64,000 nucleotides of DNA from Bimastos eiseni (GCA_959347315.1 OY365822.1:9266149-9330148), one strand, 5' to 3'. Shown: positions 34,903-45,432, numbered from the stretch's first letter. A program made the numbers and translations. Notes: generated by a model not told the origin, from the letters alone.

Positions 34903-35185
34903 ATATATATTTGCTCATTAATATATATATATATATATATATATCACAAGTAAGTCGTGTATACATCAGAATAGCATCGTTAGTGCACTATTTGCCTGTA
35001 GTCTATAAGTATACATTGAACTTACAGGTACATGTAAGTAGCAAGCCAAACATCATAGGTATACGTTAAAAAGCAATTCTATAAATATTTAACATCGATA
35101 TGTATTATTACGATGTATATTGACAGTGATCATTCATGAATATATATATTAATGTATGTATATATATATATATATATATATATTG
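34903..35185. repeat. Two (TA)n runs
   Basis: TATATA runs at 34919-34945 and 35155-35183 separated by unique DNA. Confidence 0.85.
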
Positions 35186-35354
35186 ACAGCTGTTGTCATT
35201 ATTTTTGTTTGATGTCATTAGCACAGTTTCCTTCCCAATCTTCTCCTTGTGAAAGCCAACAGTTTACGACCTGCAACTAAATCGCCCAGGGCTTCAAACA
35301 AATGTTTGCTTCCTTTTTAGTTTCCGTATACGTGATTTTCCCTCTCATCGTCTG

Positions 35355-35493
35355 TCTGACTTACATCCATGTCTGTCTGTGTGTCTGTCTGTGTGCCCGT
35401 CTGGTTCTGTCAGTATCTGTTCCTATGTCTATGTGTCCTTCCCCGTGTATATCCGTCTATCTGTTTGTCTGTGTATATGTCTGTCTTTCTGGC
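35355..35493. repeat. (TCTG)n degenerate microsatellite
   Basis: TGTCTGTCTG-type repeats. Confidence 0.85.
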
Positions 35494-35639
35494 TAACGTT
35501 GGGTTATTGCATACATGCAGGTCGCTTTGGACTGAAGAACTCGCGATGCATCTTAATTGTTAGTTTTAATTAGGCCTGTGTCAGCAAATAAATATTAGAA
35601 AACAGGGAAGCCGGACAAGAGATTAGATCATTACGGATG

Positions 35640-35975
35640 CACTCGCGGTGGTCGAGTAGTTATTGTGCTGTACTGTCGACCGAGAGGTCGAGGTTCAACT
35701 CCCAAGGGCAGAAATTTGTCGAGATTTCTGCTCCACCTGTGCTCCCCAGCTATTTCAAGTCAACTCAAGTTAAAGTCATTTTTATTTTCAAGCATCAATC
35801 ATCGCAGGTGGGGCACGGTGGTCGATTGGTTCGAGGAATCACCGTGTAGGGACCTTGAGTAAGTCCTTCCGCATCTGCAGTTGCGCCGTCGAGGCGTGTG
35901 TGCAGTGCACTTCTGAACTAAATTGGAAGAAGGGCAATATCAAATTTCTGTTGTATTCTTTGCCCTGCTCAGACG
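35640..35975 (+). mobile_element. tRNA-headed composite SINE
   Basis: A tRNA-like head (GGTGGTCGAGTAGTTA, B-box-like GGTTCAACTCC at 35692) is followed by a second partial head (GGGGCACGGTGGTCGATTGGTT at 35811) and a body TAGGGACCTTGAGTAAGTCC, TTGCGCCGTCGAGGCG, GGAAGAAGGGCAATATCAAA. The body recurs on the other strand at 7680-7912. Confidence 0.65.
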
Positions 35976-36809
35976 TAATCAGTTGCTATACCTAATAATT
36001 CGAACTCTCTGCAACATGTCTCCCTCTGCCAACACTAAATAAAACAGTTTTCTTTGTTTTGTTTCAAACCGGCAAATCGCAATTTTATTGCAAGTACAGC
36101 ATGAACGAAAGATGACAAGTTAATACAGAAGTAGAATTTCACTTTCAGCAGCTATGGAACACGCGCATTGCGTTGTACATAAAATGTAGCCATGCAACTC
36201 CGCTGCTCAGTGAGGGAAGGACTTGTCAACCCTTAGGGTGTCACGAGAATCTACCTCGATTACTTTGCTATGCTCTGTAGGATGTAGGCCTAGCCAGGGT
36301 CTTCTTTATTACTCAACGAATCCTCCCCGTGTCATTTTGGTCTCAGCCTCTGGTTGCTTTTTAATGGCTTGTTTATATCAATAATCTGACCAAGGCTTGG
36401 ATGCTGGTCTCAACTCACGGTCAGCATAAACTGTTCTTAGTCGCCATCGGTATTGATTTTGATCGTCATGTGACATCGTATGTAGGCGTACGTCTTATTC
36501 TTTAGTAGGCCTAACCTTCATGCGAACAAGCCAAAATGCAACTAAATTTGAGCAAAGGGGTCTGACCAAACACAGTCATTTGGTATGGATTCTTCAAGGT
36601 AATAGGGTTTCACAGAAGTTAACTTTTGCAAGTTTCGTTAGAACAAAATATCTAAAGCAAGAATATATCAGTCTCTCTATGCAGTATAAGTAACGCCTAT
36701 GATCATTGTGAAATTGAATGTTCAATTACATTATTTTATGACAGTCTGTCAGAAATGTTTGATCAAATCAGTGATAATCTATCTATAATAATTATTGTTA
36801 CCCCCACAC

Positions 36810-37460
36810 ATACACAGTTCTAGAAAATTAGTCGTTATTACGGTTATCTTAAAATGCTACTGTTTACTTGAAAATATCTCGCACAAAATAGTGAAATACA
36901 CCGTAATTGTGAGTATGGACTCTGCCTGGGTGCAGCGCTCGATCTGTGACCTAACCGTTGATTTGGACAACAGCAACAATACTATGAGCAACAATTTCGC
37001 CAGTGTTCCATTGGCCAAAACGTTGCCTCAAAACAATCTCACCTGGGTTGGCGCAATGAGGAAAAACAAATCAGAAATCCCAACAGATTCTACGCCGTCG
37101 AAAATCTTCAATGTCTGATTTCGATGGAGATCTAACATTAGTCTCCTATGTGCCTAGGAAGAATCGTGCTGTTATTTTATTGGGTATACCATCCATCACA
37201 ACAACTCTATTGTACACGTCGGATAGCATAAATTATGAAGCCTCAAACAATACTCGACTACAATGGAATAAAAGGTGAGGTCGATACGGCTGATCAGCTG
37301 ATTCGCATATACTCTGTCAAGCGTAAGAACATAGCAGATGGCCAGTTGTCTGTTTCTTCAATATTGTCATCGACATCTCAGCACTCAATGCAATGACCAT
37401 CTGGATATTGAACAAACCAGAATGGCAGATAAGAAGCGTTTCACGTTCTCCTATTGCAAC
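36810..37460 (+). pseudogene. piggyBac-type transposase, C-terminal half, frame-shifted
   Basis: Segments in three frames add up to the catalytic and C-terminal part of a PGBD/piggyBac transposase: NNFASVPLAKTL and NNLTWVGAMRKNKSEIP (to the stop at 37116), then DLTLVSYVPRKNRAVILL (from about 37123), DYNGIKGEVDTADQL...YSVKRK (about 37240-37330) and DISALNAMTIWILNKPEW (about 37365-37425). At least three frameshifts and a stop make it inactive. Confidence 0.8.
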
Positions 37461-37476
37461 TTTTACTTTTGCTACC

Positions 37477-37713
37477 TTATGCAGCCGAGTATAGGCCTAT
37501 GGCCTCTTGGAGATGACTTAGATTGACATTCATAGCCGGATCTTGACTTGTATAGCCTAGAGGCTTCATCGGCATTAGCAGTTTCATCAGCGTTATCATC
37601 ACTATCAGGATTAGCCGCATCATCTTGGTAATCATCATCGTCAATTTCATTGTTGTTCTCATCGTCAGAAACATCGGAAACACCCTTAAGCACTGGCATC
37701 TCATCACATTCAC
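37477..37713 (-). pseudogene. Possible piggyBac transposase N-terminal fragment, opposite strand
   Basis: This minus frame has an acidic stretch (many D/E/N between residues 8 and 45) and then YKSRSGYECQSKSSPRGHR, which recalls the acidic leader and Y-x(3)-G-x-x-W/C-x(4)-P-x-x-R of piggyBac transposases. It lies immediately beside the C-terminal fragment but in the opposite orientation. Farther right, at 38212-38215, TTAA is followed on the minus strand by CCCTCGTACG, a plausible piggyBac end for an element oriented this way. Confidence 0.4.
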
Positions 37714-38742
37714 ATTCGTTGTAATCTGTCTAAACTGTCATCTTTAGTTTCTGACAGTGTTATCTTCAGTTGCCTCCTGGGCAATAAATCTGTTCGGTTG
37801 TTTAGATGTATCACTGTTGCTCTAAGACTTAGCAACAAGTCATTGAAGCGATTTGAGAAAATAAAATATTTTACAAAGTTTTTCAACAAATATATGCAGG
37901 GGTCTGGCCAGACACACCAGTGGTTAAATTCAATCGGATCCAGCCGGATCTGAGATCTAGAACCTCGGATTTGGGATCTACCACTTCTACCATGAGATCC
38001 GCCACGTAAATACACGCGTTGCTTAAAAAATTATTCACACAAACACACACACACACACCTTGCATGCTTTTCGGAATAGCAAACAGGAATTATATCTGTT
38101 GTAGATTCGCCACATAACCTGACTGAGGCCTAAATTTTAGAGTTTATAATATGTGGAGATCCGGCACCCCTGAATGTAAAATTTTATCCCTGCCCCTTGT
38201 TCGTACGAGGGTTAACGTTGAAGTTGCATCTAGGCGTCACAACCTAGAATTGTTTTTTAGTCATTTTTTTGGCACACGACTCTGAACTGTTTCTCTTTTG
38301 CTTTCTCAATTGTGGCAGAAGTCACTCTACAAGCCACGTGAAAAAAACTGTACAGCCCAGACGGGGCGTAGCCCTGAGCTTCATCATCGCTGTGTTTTCC
38401 CAAAGATTAGTTTTAGGTTTCCTTGTTGAGCCTACCAGGCAAGGCCACGAGAAGGTTTATTCAGCAAGCTTAGGCCCTACCTTTTGCGCTGGGCTTTAGA
38501 ATGCATGTATAGGCGTATAGCAGTCCACTGGGATTTTCCCAAGACGTTGAATGTTTACAGGAAGTTAAAGATTGATATGAATAATGACATGATTTTGTAT
38601 TATTGCGTGACCACTGCCATTATCCGATCATATAGTGTTAATCACTATCATCGTCATTATCATCGTGGTCATCATTATCATTATCCTTAATATGTAGGCC
38701 TATATGAATTAATGCAGAAACAAAACATCGTTTTTACAGACA

Positions 38743-38961
38743 TGGTAGACTGACTGACTGACCGACCGACTGACAGACTGACTGACTGACTGACTGACTG
38801 ACTGACTGACTGACTGACTGACTGACTGACTGACTGACTGACTGACTGACTGACTGACTGACTGACTGACTGACTGACTGACTGACTGACTGACTGACTG
38901 ACAGAGTGACTGACGGACTGACTGACTGACAGAGTGACTGACCGACTGACTGACTGACTGA
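38743..38961. repeat. (ACTG)n tetranucleotide array
   Basis: About 54 units, nearly perfect through the middle 140 bp. All three minus frames stay open because the unit contains no stop in that direction. Confidence 0.96.
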
Positions 38962-38994
38962 AACGCATATACAATTATACACACACATATACAT

Positions 38995-39381
38995 GTATAA
39001 TTTATATTTATATATATATATAACTTTGTTATGAAAGTCCGTGTATGTGAATAAGTTGCTTTTAGACTAAAGCCTATAATATTTTATGCATTGTGACCCT
39101 GCTTATTTAGACCTCTAAGTCCGGTTCAAAGATTGCAGCCTTACATGGCTAATAGGCCTACAATAAACATGTATGGGCGGAGCTTTTGTGTCTAAATAAC
39201 ATTGGTCTAAATAAGCCTGGTTATTCACTGCTCACATAGACCTAAAAGCGAGGCTCAGATAGACCTAAGCCTATCATTGGGAAGTCGAACAGTTTTGCGG
39301 CAACTTCGCAATAGGTCGGTCAACTTCGGCCGTTTGAAGTCGTCTACTCGTGGAAAGTGGTCAACTAGGGAAGAGGTCAAA
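38995..39381. promoter_or_regulatory. Upstream region of the prosaposin-like gene
   Basis: Non-repetitive DNA between the (ACTG)n array and the ATG at 39382. It should hold the promoter and 5' UTR, but no TATA box or initiator can be singled out. Confidence 0.3.
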
Positions 39382-39433
39382 ATGGCATCCACTATACATG
39401 GACTGATGATTCTATTGTCAATGGCAGCTCTGG
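39382..39433 (+). CDS. PSAP-like: Prosaposin-like gene, exon 1 (signal peptide)
   Basis: The ATG is followed by 17 codons, MASTIHGLMILLSMAAL, a signal peptide, then G before the donor GTGAGT (phase 1). The 2-nt start of the exon at 42399 completes the split codon as alanine. The sequence just upstream is ordinary non-repetitive DNA, suitable as a 5' UTR. Confidence 0.75.
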
Positions 39434-40104
39434 GTGAGTTCGTATGACTGATAGCTGTGTGATTGTGGCATGAGGCACGTGGCTCTGGCTTAATGTCATG
39501 CCGTTTCATTGACATTATTAAGATTATTTTGTGTAATGTTTCTTGACTGTAATGCAATGCTGTGTGTTGTGCATAGGCGGATGCTTGGTCCTGGGTTCGG
39601 AAGGGGACATTTCGACAAAATTTGTGTTTGGGGCAGGTCTAAAAAATTCAAATTCCAAACACAAATATAAGGATGCAGCAAAAAATGGAAGTGAAAAACA
39701 CTGTAGAAATCTACAATATTTATGAAATATTTTATGAAAAACACGGGGATATTTATGAAATATTTTATGAAAAATTGGGGGGTACAGTCAGCTCCATCCC
39801 ATCCCCTGAAGTTTCGGATGGAATCGTCCTTTCCTGTCGCTTCTATGTCTAAGCCTCTGGTGCTGTATTCTGGTGTAGTTCTGACCCTTGTTATTTTAAG
39901 CTATGTTGTGTGATATTATTAATAAAGTAAAGCGAAGAGAAATGTCATTGAGTCATTAAGTCATTCATGAAGTGGACTTCTCTGCTACTCGGTGAACTAG
40001 ACTTGTCTCATTTCGCTATTTTGCGCTCCTATTTTGTTACGCAGTGCATGAATGGTTGAGTTAGTTGGATTACTTCCCTCCTTAAATTCTTCAACCGATT
40101 CATA

Positions 40105-40300
40105 TCCAACACTGAACTTCACACTTCTGGAATGATATTCCTGTTTAATCTAAAAAATTAGCAGTTTCATCTTCAAAACCGCTGCTCAGTCACCACTCCC
40201 TGCTTCAGACAACTGTACTTATAAGTTATCAAGATCATCCTAATGGCTTATCGCTTCAAACTAAAATCCCACCTCTTCTAGAATTCCTACCAAAAGAATT
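40105..40300 (+). mobile_element. Possible LINE tail relic
   Basis: Short pieces read FWNDIPV near 40118 and FKLKSHLF near 40258, the same tail signature as at 14632 but broken by stops. It lies in intron 1 of the prosaposin-like gene. Confidence 0.3.
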
Positions 40301-42176
40301 CTGCCATTTAGCCTATCACGCTTGATGCTTGTTTAACAAACTCTCCTTCACAGCTCCTCGCGGTTCCTCAGCTCTGCGACGGGTTATGTCATCCACTACC
40401 CTGCTGATTATTAGGTATGGTGGAATCGATAAGCTAATTTTAGCTTCATCCTCTTCCAAAACCTATCTTGTAATCGTTCATGTACAATTGTAATTGGGGT
40501 GTAATATTTACTACTGTCATGTGTACTACAATTCATAGCTGTTGAATGAACTCGATTTATAATATAGACGACTAGAAGTAAGGACGTGTGCCATGGATGG
40601 GTGAAGAAAGGTGTGGAGGGTAAAGAACAGAAATGGAGACACATATACATTGTTGCTGAATCATTGAATGGAAGAAAAGAAGGACATAGGCCTATAATAT
40701 AGAGTATAGACCGATGGACTAAACATAAATTTAATGTAGTATAGTGATTTCGAGTCTCATTTTCATAATCCAATTATCCGCCTTCCTCCTTACCCCGTTC
40801 ACCCCTTGCCTCTTCCTCAGTTTCTGATCGTCCTGTTTGGTATTTTCGGTCATGATCCTTCCCCACTAGGATACCCATTTCCGTTATTGCCCTTTGACGC
40901 AAGCCCCGTATTGATCACGTGTTCTCAGTCGCCAAAAATAGATTTGTTTAGCTGTGCAGCAAATATCAATAAAGTTTCGCTGCAATAATCCATCAGTAGT
41001 TAGTCCTAGTAGCAATAATGGAACTATAACCACACCATCCAGCATATCTCTCTAATAATTCAGCGTTAATCAACAATATTATACTTACCGAACAGTATGA
41101 CAACAAACGTAGGCCAGCATGAACGAATGAAGACAGGTTATTACAAGAGCATTATTAAACTGTCGGTAGACATGCGAGACGCCCACCACATTATGCGCCC
41201 AAACAGCATTTCTTTATAATGCTATTATTAGAAGTTTTATTATTGTCGTCATTTTTATTAGTACTGTCGACTATGATAATTATAATGATGGAAATGATAG
41301 GGTCGTCCTGCATGGCTGTGTGCAACCGCAGCTCTGTTGTTTAAATTTGCTCGTTAATCGTTTCCTTTCGCCTTTTATTTGCTGGCACTGTTCATCCGAT
41401 TGTACTCATTTCCTAGTCGAAACAATTTTCGCTTTTCGTTGCTCTTCTGCGCTTTTTTGCTTTGCCTTTTTCACGCACTCTGCAGGCAGAGCCATAATAA
41501 GTCTATTTGACGAATAATCATCGTAGGCCTAATTATCGTCGAGGGTACTCATACTTTTTAGTAGCTGCCTCGTAAAAAGCGACTCCACCTTCGATTTGAA
41601 ATAGGTCACCGTCACACTGCGCGAGACTATTCCTACCATGGGTGGGATAGTCCACTCATGACTATAATATTAAGCAGTGCTTACACACTCCATTTTCAGA
41701 AATACCAAGATCATCGCCACAATGATTCCAAGATTGGCATAGAGTTTGCTAGCAAGGTTCTAAGTGATTGAGAAAGACAAGGTTATGATGAAATACGAAA
41801 TGTCTTCTCACGATCACAATTATTCAACAAACGCTGATCTAAAAACTGGGGCACAACATCGAATTAACAATCTCAGGCTCTTTTGAAAAAAATAATATTT
41901 TTTAACCGTACTACAACAGGCAGTGATTTCGTAGCGCCACCTACTGAAATGAAATGAGTCATTTTCACAATGACCTTCAGTATTAAAACGCCACCTACTG
42001 AATTGAAAATATTAGGACTAGTCATCGTAGCAGATAATTCACTTTACAATATTCTCTTCGTATGAAAATTGTTATTGACACTATAACTTCTACTACTGCT
42101 TTTCCAAAACTACCACTTCTACCAATGCCACCAATGCAGCTGATATTACCGCTACTCCCCCTATCAATACCGCTAA

Positions 42177-42282
42177 CTCCGCCACTGTTTGTACTTTGAC
42201 AGTACCAGTCCCAAACTTGGAGTAAGGAGGAGGGCGACACTAAATCATCTTCGATATGGAACGGTGTCGTTAAAAAATCAAC
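42177..42282 (+). repeat. Stem-loop/(CTA)n-tail repeat family, copy E
   Basis: It lies in intron 1 of the prosaposin-like gene. It has diverged (TTTGTACTTTGACAGTACCA), but the stem is perfect: CGACAC (42235-42240)/GTGTCG (42264-42269). Confidence 0.7.
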
Positions 42283-42398
42283 ACACATACATATCAATAT
42301 TCAATACCGCTACCACTAACACTGCTACGGCGCCTGCTGCAATTTTGCTAATACTATACCATTGTTTCACAATGTTTAGCTGTGCTTAATTTCCATAG

Positions 42399-42535
42399 CT
42401 TTGTCGGCAAGTTTGGGTGCTGATGTTTGTGCAACGGGTGAGTCTGTCTGGTGCCAAAGTCTTGAAGTGGCTGAAGTCTGTTCGGCTGTTGACCACTGCA
42501 AGGAAACCATCTGGAGAAACCAGAAGCTGGAAAAG
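42399..42535 (+). CDS. PSAP-like: Prosaposin-like gene, exon 2 (saposin A-type domain)
   Basis: It encodes 45 residues. CATGESVWCQ followed by CSAVDHCKETIW reproduces the saposin-A-type pattern C-x(6)-WC-x(8)-C-x(3)-HC-x(4)-W found at the ends of prosaposin and surfactant protein B precursors. Prosaposin is processed in lysosomes to sphingolipid-hydrolase activators. The acceptor is TTTCCATAG and the donor GTAGGATAC (phase 0). Later exons with saposin B-type domains are not in the window: 500 bp downstream begins the antisense gypsy array, so the array probably fills intron 2. Whether the gene continues beyond it is unknown. Confidence 0.78.
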
Positions 42536-42621
42536 GTAGGATACTATTTCAATAATAAGGATAATATCATTAAAGGCAATGACGACGACGGAGGTGGTGT
42601 TGTTGCTGTTGGTGATGATGA

Positions 42622-42646
42622 TTATTATTTTTATTATTATGATGAA

Positions 42647-42689
<43 letters not shown>

Positions 42690-42768
42690 TTCATTATTTT
42701 TATTACTATTATTATTTTTATTATTATTATTGTTATTATTATTATCATTATTATTATCATTATTATTA

Positions 42769-42826
<58 letters not shown>

Positions 42827-42834
42827 TGTTATTA
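42622..42834. repeat. (ATT)n microsatellite
   Basis: About 210 bp of ATT triplets between prosaposin-like exon 2 and the gypsy array. Confidence 0.95.
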
Positions 42835-43041
42835 CCATGTCAAAGGCAGCGCAGAACATAAACCCATTAAAATCGTGCATAGTCAGTCAAACATTTTCTT
42901 TATCACACGAGAGCTGTTAGCGTTTATGTACTCTTTCAACAGTCGTCATACTGTAAGTGTATTCGTTAAGGGCAAAATCCACGGAGAGCGTTAAGTGTTG
43001 CCGATATTGTATTGTATTTTCGTTATTCAAATAAATTGCTA

Positions 43042-43668
43042 TTATTGTGGCGTACACCGTTCTGACGCTACCAGGTCGCGCAACGGTGTCGGCTCCAGCT
43101 CTCTTCTGTGTCTGGAGCCACTCGAGTCACTTCTAAGTCGATTTTTAGCATAGCCTGACCGTTCTCCATCTCTGCCTATCGTAGCAGTGACTGTCAGAGG
43201 AGAATCGGGGTTGACCGTTTCTCTAAAAGAGGCAACAGTATATGACTCTGTCTCGGGATCAGACTCTATCACTTCCGCGGTCGCCGGATGGGCAACGTCC
43301 TGAGGATGGCCTTTATTCAGAACAGGGTTCGCTCTTTTACCGACCGGAGTCTTCCCTTTCTTGTTTACTCGCTTAGAGACGGTTTTCCTCTTTCTCTCTA
43401 CCTGACCTGAGCTTCGTCGTATCATTCTACATCTCGTGACTCTTGAACAATCGCCAACAGGGGGCATCAAACGTTCTCCCTGTTCCGGAGAGCAGAAATA
43501 TTTGTAACAAGTCCCTTCGTCACTTTGCCGTAGGCAATGCTGGCCACTGACCTTAACGTCGCCTTTTCCCAGACACTTATCCACCGGAAATCGCACCTTC
43601 CACTCTTCATGTACCTCTCGCTCCATGTCCGTGTGTGGCATACCGGCCTCACACGTGTAAATTATCAT
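43042..43668 (-). CDS. LTR-borne 208-codon frame, orphan copy in the 3' LTR
   Basis: This is the same 208-codon reading frame that forms the N-terminus of the Gag-Pol protein, here in the 3' LTR with no gag behind it. It runs from the ATG at 43668 to a stop formed at the LTR/host junction. Visible traits are seven cysteines (positions 6, 32, 45, 54, 59, 74, 80) and a lysine/arginine-rich, nuclear-signal-like stretch around 90-115. I do not recognise a named domain. The cysteine-rich half could be a captured or structural module; that is speculation. On its own this copy is probably not expressed, because it sits in the 3' LTR. Confidence 0.45.
   Translation of the reverse strand: MIIYTCEAGMPHTDMEREVHEEWKVRFPVDKCLGKGDVKVSGQHCLRQSDEGTCYKYFCSPEQGERLMPPVGDCSRVTRCRMIRRSSGQVERKRKTVSKRVNKKGKTPVGKRANPVLNKGHPQDVAHPATAEVIESDPETESYTVASFRETVNPDSPLTVTATIGRDGERSGYAKNRLRSDSSGSRHRRELEPTPLRDLVASERCTPQ
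43312..43317 (-). terminator. Candidate poly(A) signal AATAAA in 3' LTR
   Basis: AATAAA in element orientation lies 271 nt from the LTR's inner border and downstream of the putative start site, as a functional signal should. It is at the same time part of the LTR-borne reading frame, and its LTR B counterpart (53718-53723) would have to be ignored for full-length transcripts. Confidence 0.3.
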
Positions 43669-43749
43669 GCACCACGATTTACCGTCCTCTGCGTTTTGCA
43701 GTTATCCACCAACACCGTAACATATACTGAGACTTCGGGAAAACCCGGG

Positions 43750-44233
43750 GAGTATCTATGACCACGTTAGGTAGCCAAGAAGAATATTTATCGAAAAACC
43801 GTAATACAATCAAGAAGAGATATCGCGGGAAAACCGCAATTAAAGATACTGCGTTCAGACACACAAGTAAAGATATCGCGGGGAAACCGCGAATAAAGAT
43901 ATTGTTGCGATCAGACACGCAAGTCAAGAAACCACGGAAGACTGCGGGAGTAAGTATGACCACGTTAGGTAGCCAACAAGAATATTTATCGAAAGACCGT
44001 AAGACAATCAAGAAGAAGTATCACGGGGAAACCGCGAATAAAGATATTTCGAATCAGACGCGCAAGTAAAGATATCGCGGGAAAACCGCGAGTAAAGATA
44101 TTGCGATTAGACACGTAAATAAAGAAACCACGGAAGACCGCGGGAGTAAGTATGACCACGTTAGGTAGCCAAGTATATATATTACAGGGAGTAAGTATGA
44201 CCACGTTAGGTAGCCAAGTATATATATTACAGG
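43750..44233. repeat. LTR A tandem block 1 (198 + 196 + 45 + 45 bp units)
   Basis: Four units start with GAGTA, followed within a few bases by GACCACGTTAGGTAGCCAA, at 43750, 43948, 44144 and 44189. The first two are about 197 bp; the last two are 45-bp truncations ending in TATATATATTACAG. The long units contain further GATATCGCGGGGAAACCGCG-like inverted motifs. The block lies around the probable core promoter and may hold enhancer-like sites; that is inference. The LTR B equivalent is 54156-54639. Confidence 0.85.
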
Positions 44234-44334
44234 GGAAAAGAAGATGAGGCAACAGCCGCAATTATTGAGGTCTTCGGCACCAGTCACGACCGTTTCTTGT
44301 AATCGTCGTAAGCACCAAGGGGGTCACCCTCCCC

Positions 44335-44520
44335 GTATTTATCGAACGTATTCAATGGGAAACTTTCCCTGTATTTATCGAACGTATTCAATGGAAAACT
44401 TTCCCCGTATTTATCGAACGTATTCAATGGGAAACTTTCCCTGTATTTATCGAACGTATTCAATGGGAAACTTTCCCCGTATTTATCGAACGTATTCAAT
44501 GGGAAACTTTCCCCGTATTT
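44335..44520. repeat. LTR A tandem block 2 (36-bp unit, 5 full copies)
   Basis: Five 36-bp units, each starting GTATTTATCGAACGTATTCA, are followed by a 6-bp partial unit; they vary at one or two bases. The unit length is a multiple of three, so the frames stay open on both strands, but codons here need not be used. It lies in the presumed U3. The LTR B equivalent is 54741-54926. Confidence 0.9.
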
Positions 44521-44700
44521 CTAGCGGCCACCCTAATTTTCTCGGTCTCGGCCACCCGGAACTTTTGCGTATCCGACAACCTGCTGGAAAACGCGAGGAT
44601 TAACTATGACCGTTCTAGGTAGCCAACATTTATATTTCTTGGTTACCAAAACTTTCTCACGGTCTGCGCGGTCGGGGATTTTTCCCAGTCTATATATCTG

Positions 44701-44869
44701 TCGGCCGCCGATGCCTCTCTCGGTATATGCGGTCGGTCCCTTCCGGGACTCACCCAGTCTGTCTCACTGTCGGCCGCCGAGGCCTCTCTCGGTATATGCG
44801 GTCGGTCCCTTCTGGGACTCACCCAGTCTGTCTCACTGTCGGCCGCCGAGGCCTCTCTTGGTATATGCG
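44701..44869. repeat. LTR A tandem block 3 (69-bp unit, 2.4 copies)
   Basis: The unit starts TCGGCCGCCG and contains CTCTCGGTATATGCGGTCGG; copies begin at 44701, 44770 and (partial) 44839. It is GC-rich, unlike the rest of the element, and sits in the presumed U3. The LTR B equivalent is 55107-55275. Confidence 0.9.
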
Positions 44870-45419
44870 AACGGCTAACCCGGGCTTTACCCGGTCTTTA
44901 CACAGACCTGTGATTTATTTATTTCACTGTCGGACCTTCCCGAGGAAGCAACCTCACGATCGGCTGCAGACTTTCTCGCGATCGATAACAGGGTGGGGCC
45001 CCAGCCCTATCAGATCGGCAGAGTCGGTCTCAACACCAGACGCTCGGCTGTAGCTCGGACTAGTTTTTGGACGCCCTCTCGTCCGCAACTATATTTTCTC
45101 GCAACTTGCCGTGAACCAAGCTTTGAACGAACGCTCACCGACCACACGGGTGTGCGGTATTAATCGCTAACCAAGGAATTCAATGCACCGTATATGCAGA
45201 GCAGTCGTCACCACTCTACAATATAAGCGACGCACCGCATGTCAGGCTATACTCAACCCGATTCATGCGTCTGCACGCTATGCACAGAACTACAAACCGC
45301 CGATCGGTCTTCCCTCCAATACCAACACTGTAAGAAAATGTACGTAAATTAAGCGCTATGGCGAGCCGATTAATTACGAACAAATTCTTTAATCCAAGCC
45401 TTGTGGCCTGTCCGCCACA

Positions 45420-45432
45420 CTCTCCCCACCTT
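45420..45432 (-). other. Polypurine tract, copy 1
   Basis: In element orientation it reads AAGGTGGGGAGAG and abuts the TGTGGCG start of the 3' LTR, the expected place for the plus-strand primer. It contains a single T. Confidence 0.8.

Larger units (their letters stand above)
43046..45419 (-). repeat. LTR A (3' LTR of copy 1)
   Basis: The LTR is 2,374 bp and bounded by TGTGGCG at 43046 and CGCCACA ending at 45419. The left limit is set by divergence: the sequence matches LTR B from 43045 or 43046 onward, whereas the preceding base differs. The right limit is set by the inverted terminal heptamer followed at once by a polypyrimidine stretch on this strand (a polypurine tract in element orientation). 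For a metazoan gypsy element this LTR is very long. It contains three separate tandem-repeat blocks and a 208-codon open frame that ends in a TAA contributed by flanking host DNA (43042-43044). Confidence 0.9.

Noticed and set aside
38687..38994. Three overlapping Ser-Val-Gln repeat frames
   Set aside because: A perfect tetranucleotide (ACTG)n array keeps all minus frames open; it is not a protein.
43051..43668. Stand-alone host gene encoding the 208-residue protein
   Set aside because: The same sequence recurs at 53457 and 63863 inside LTRs, and here the stop is supplied by flanking DNA, so it is LTR sequence.
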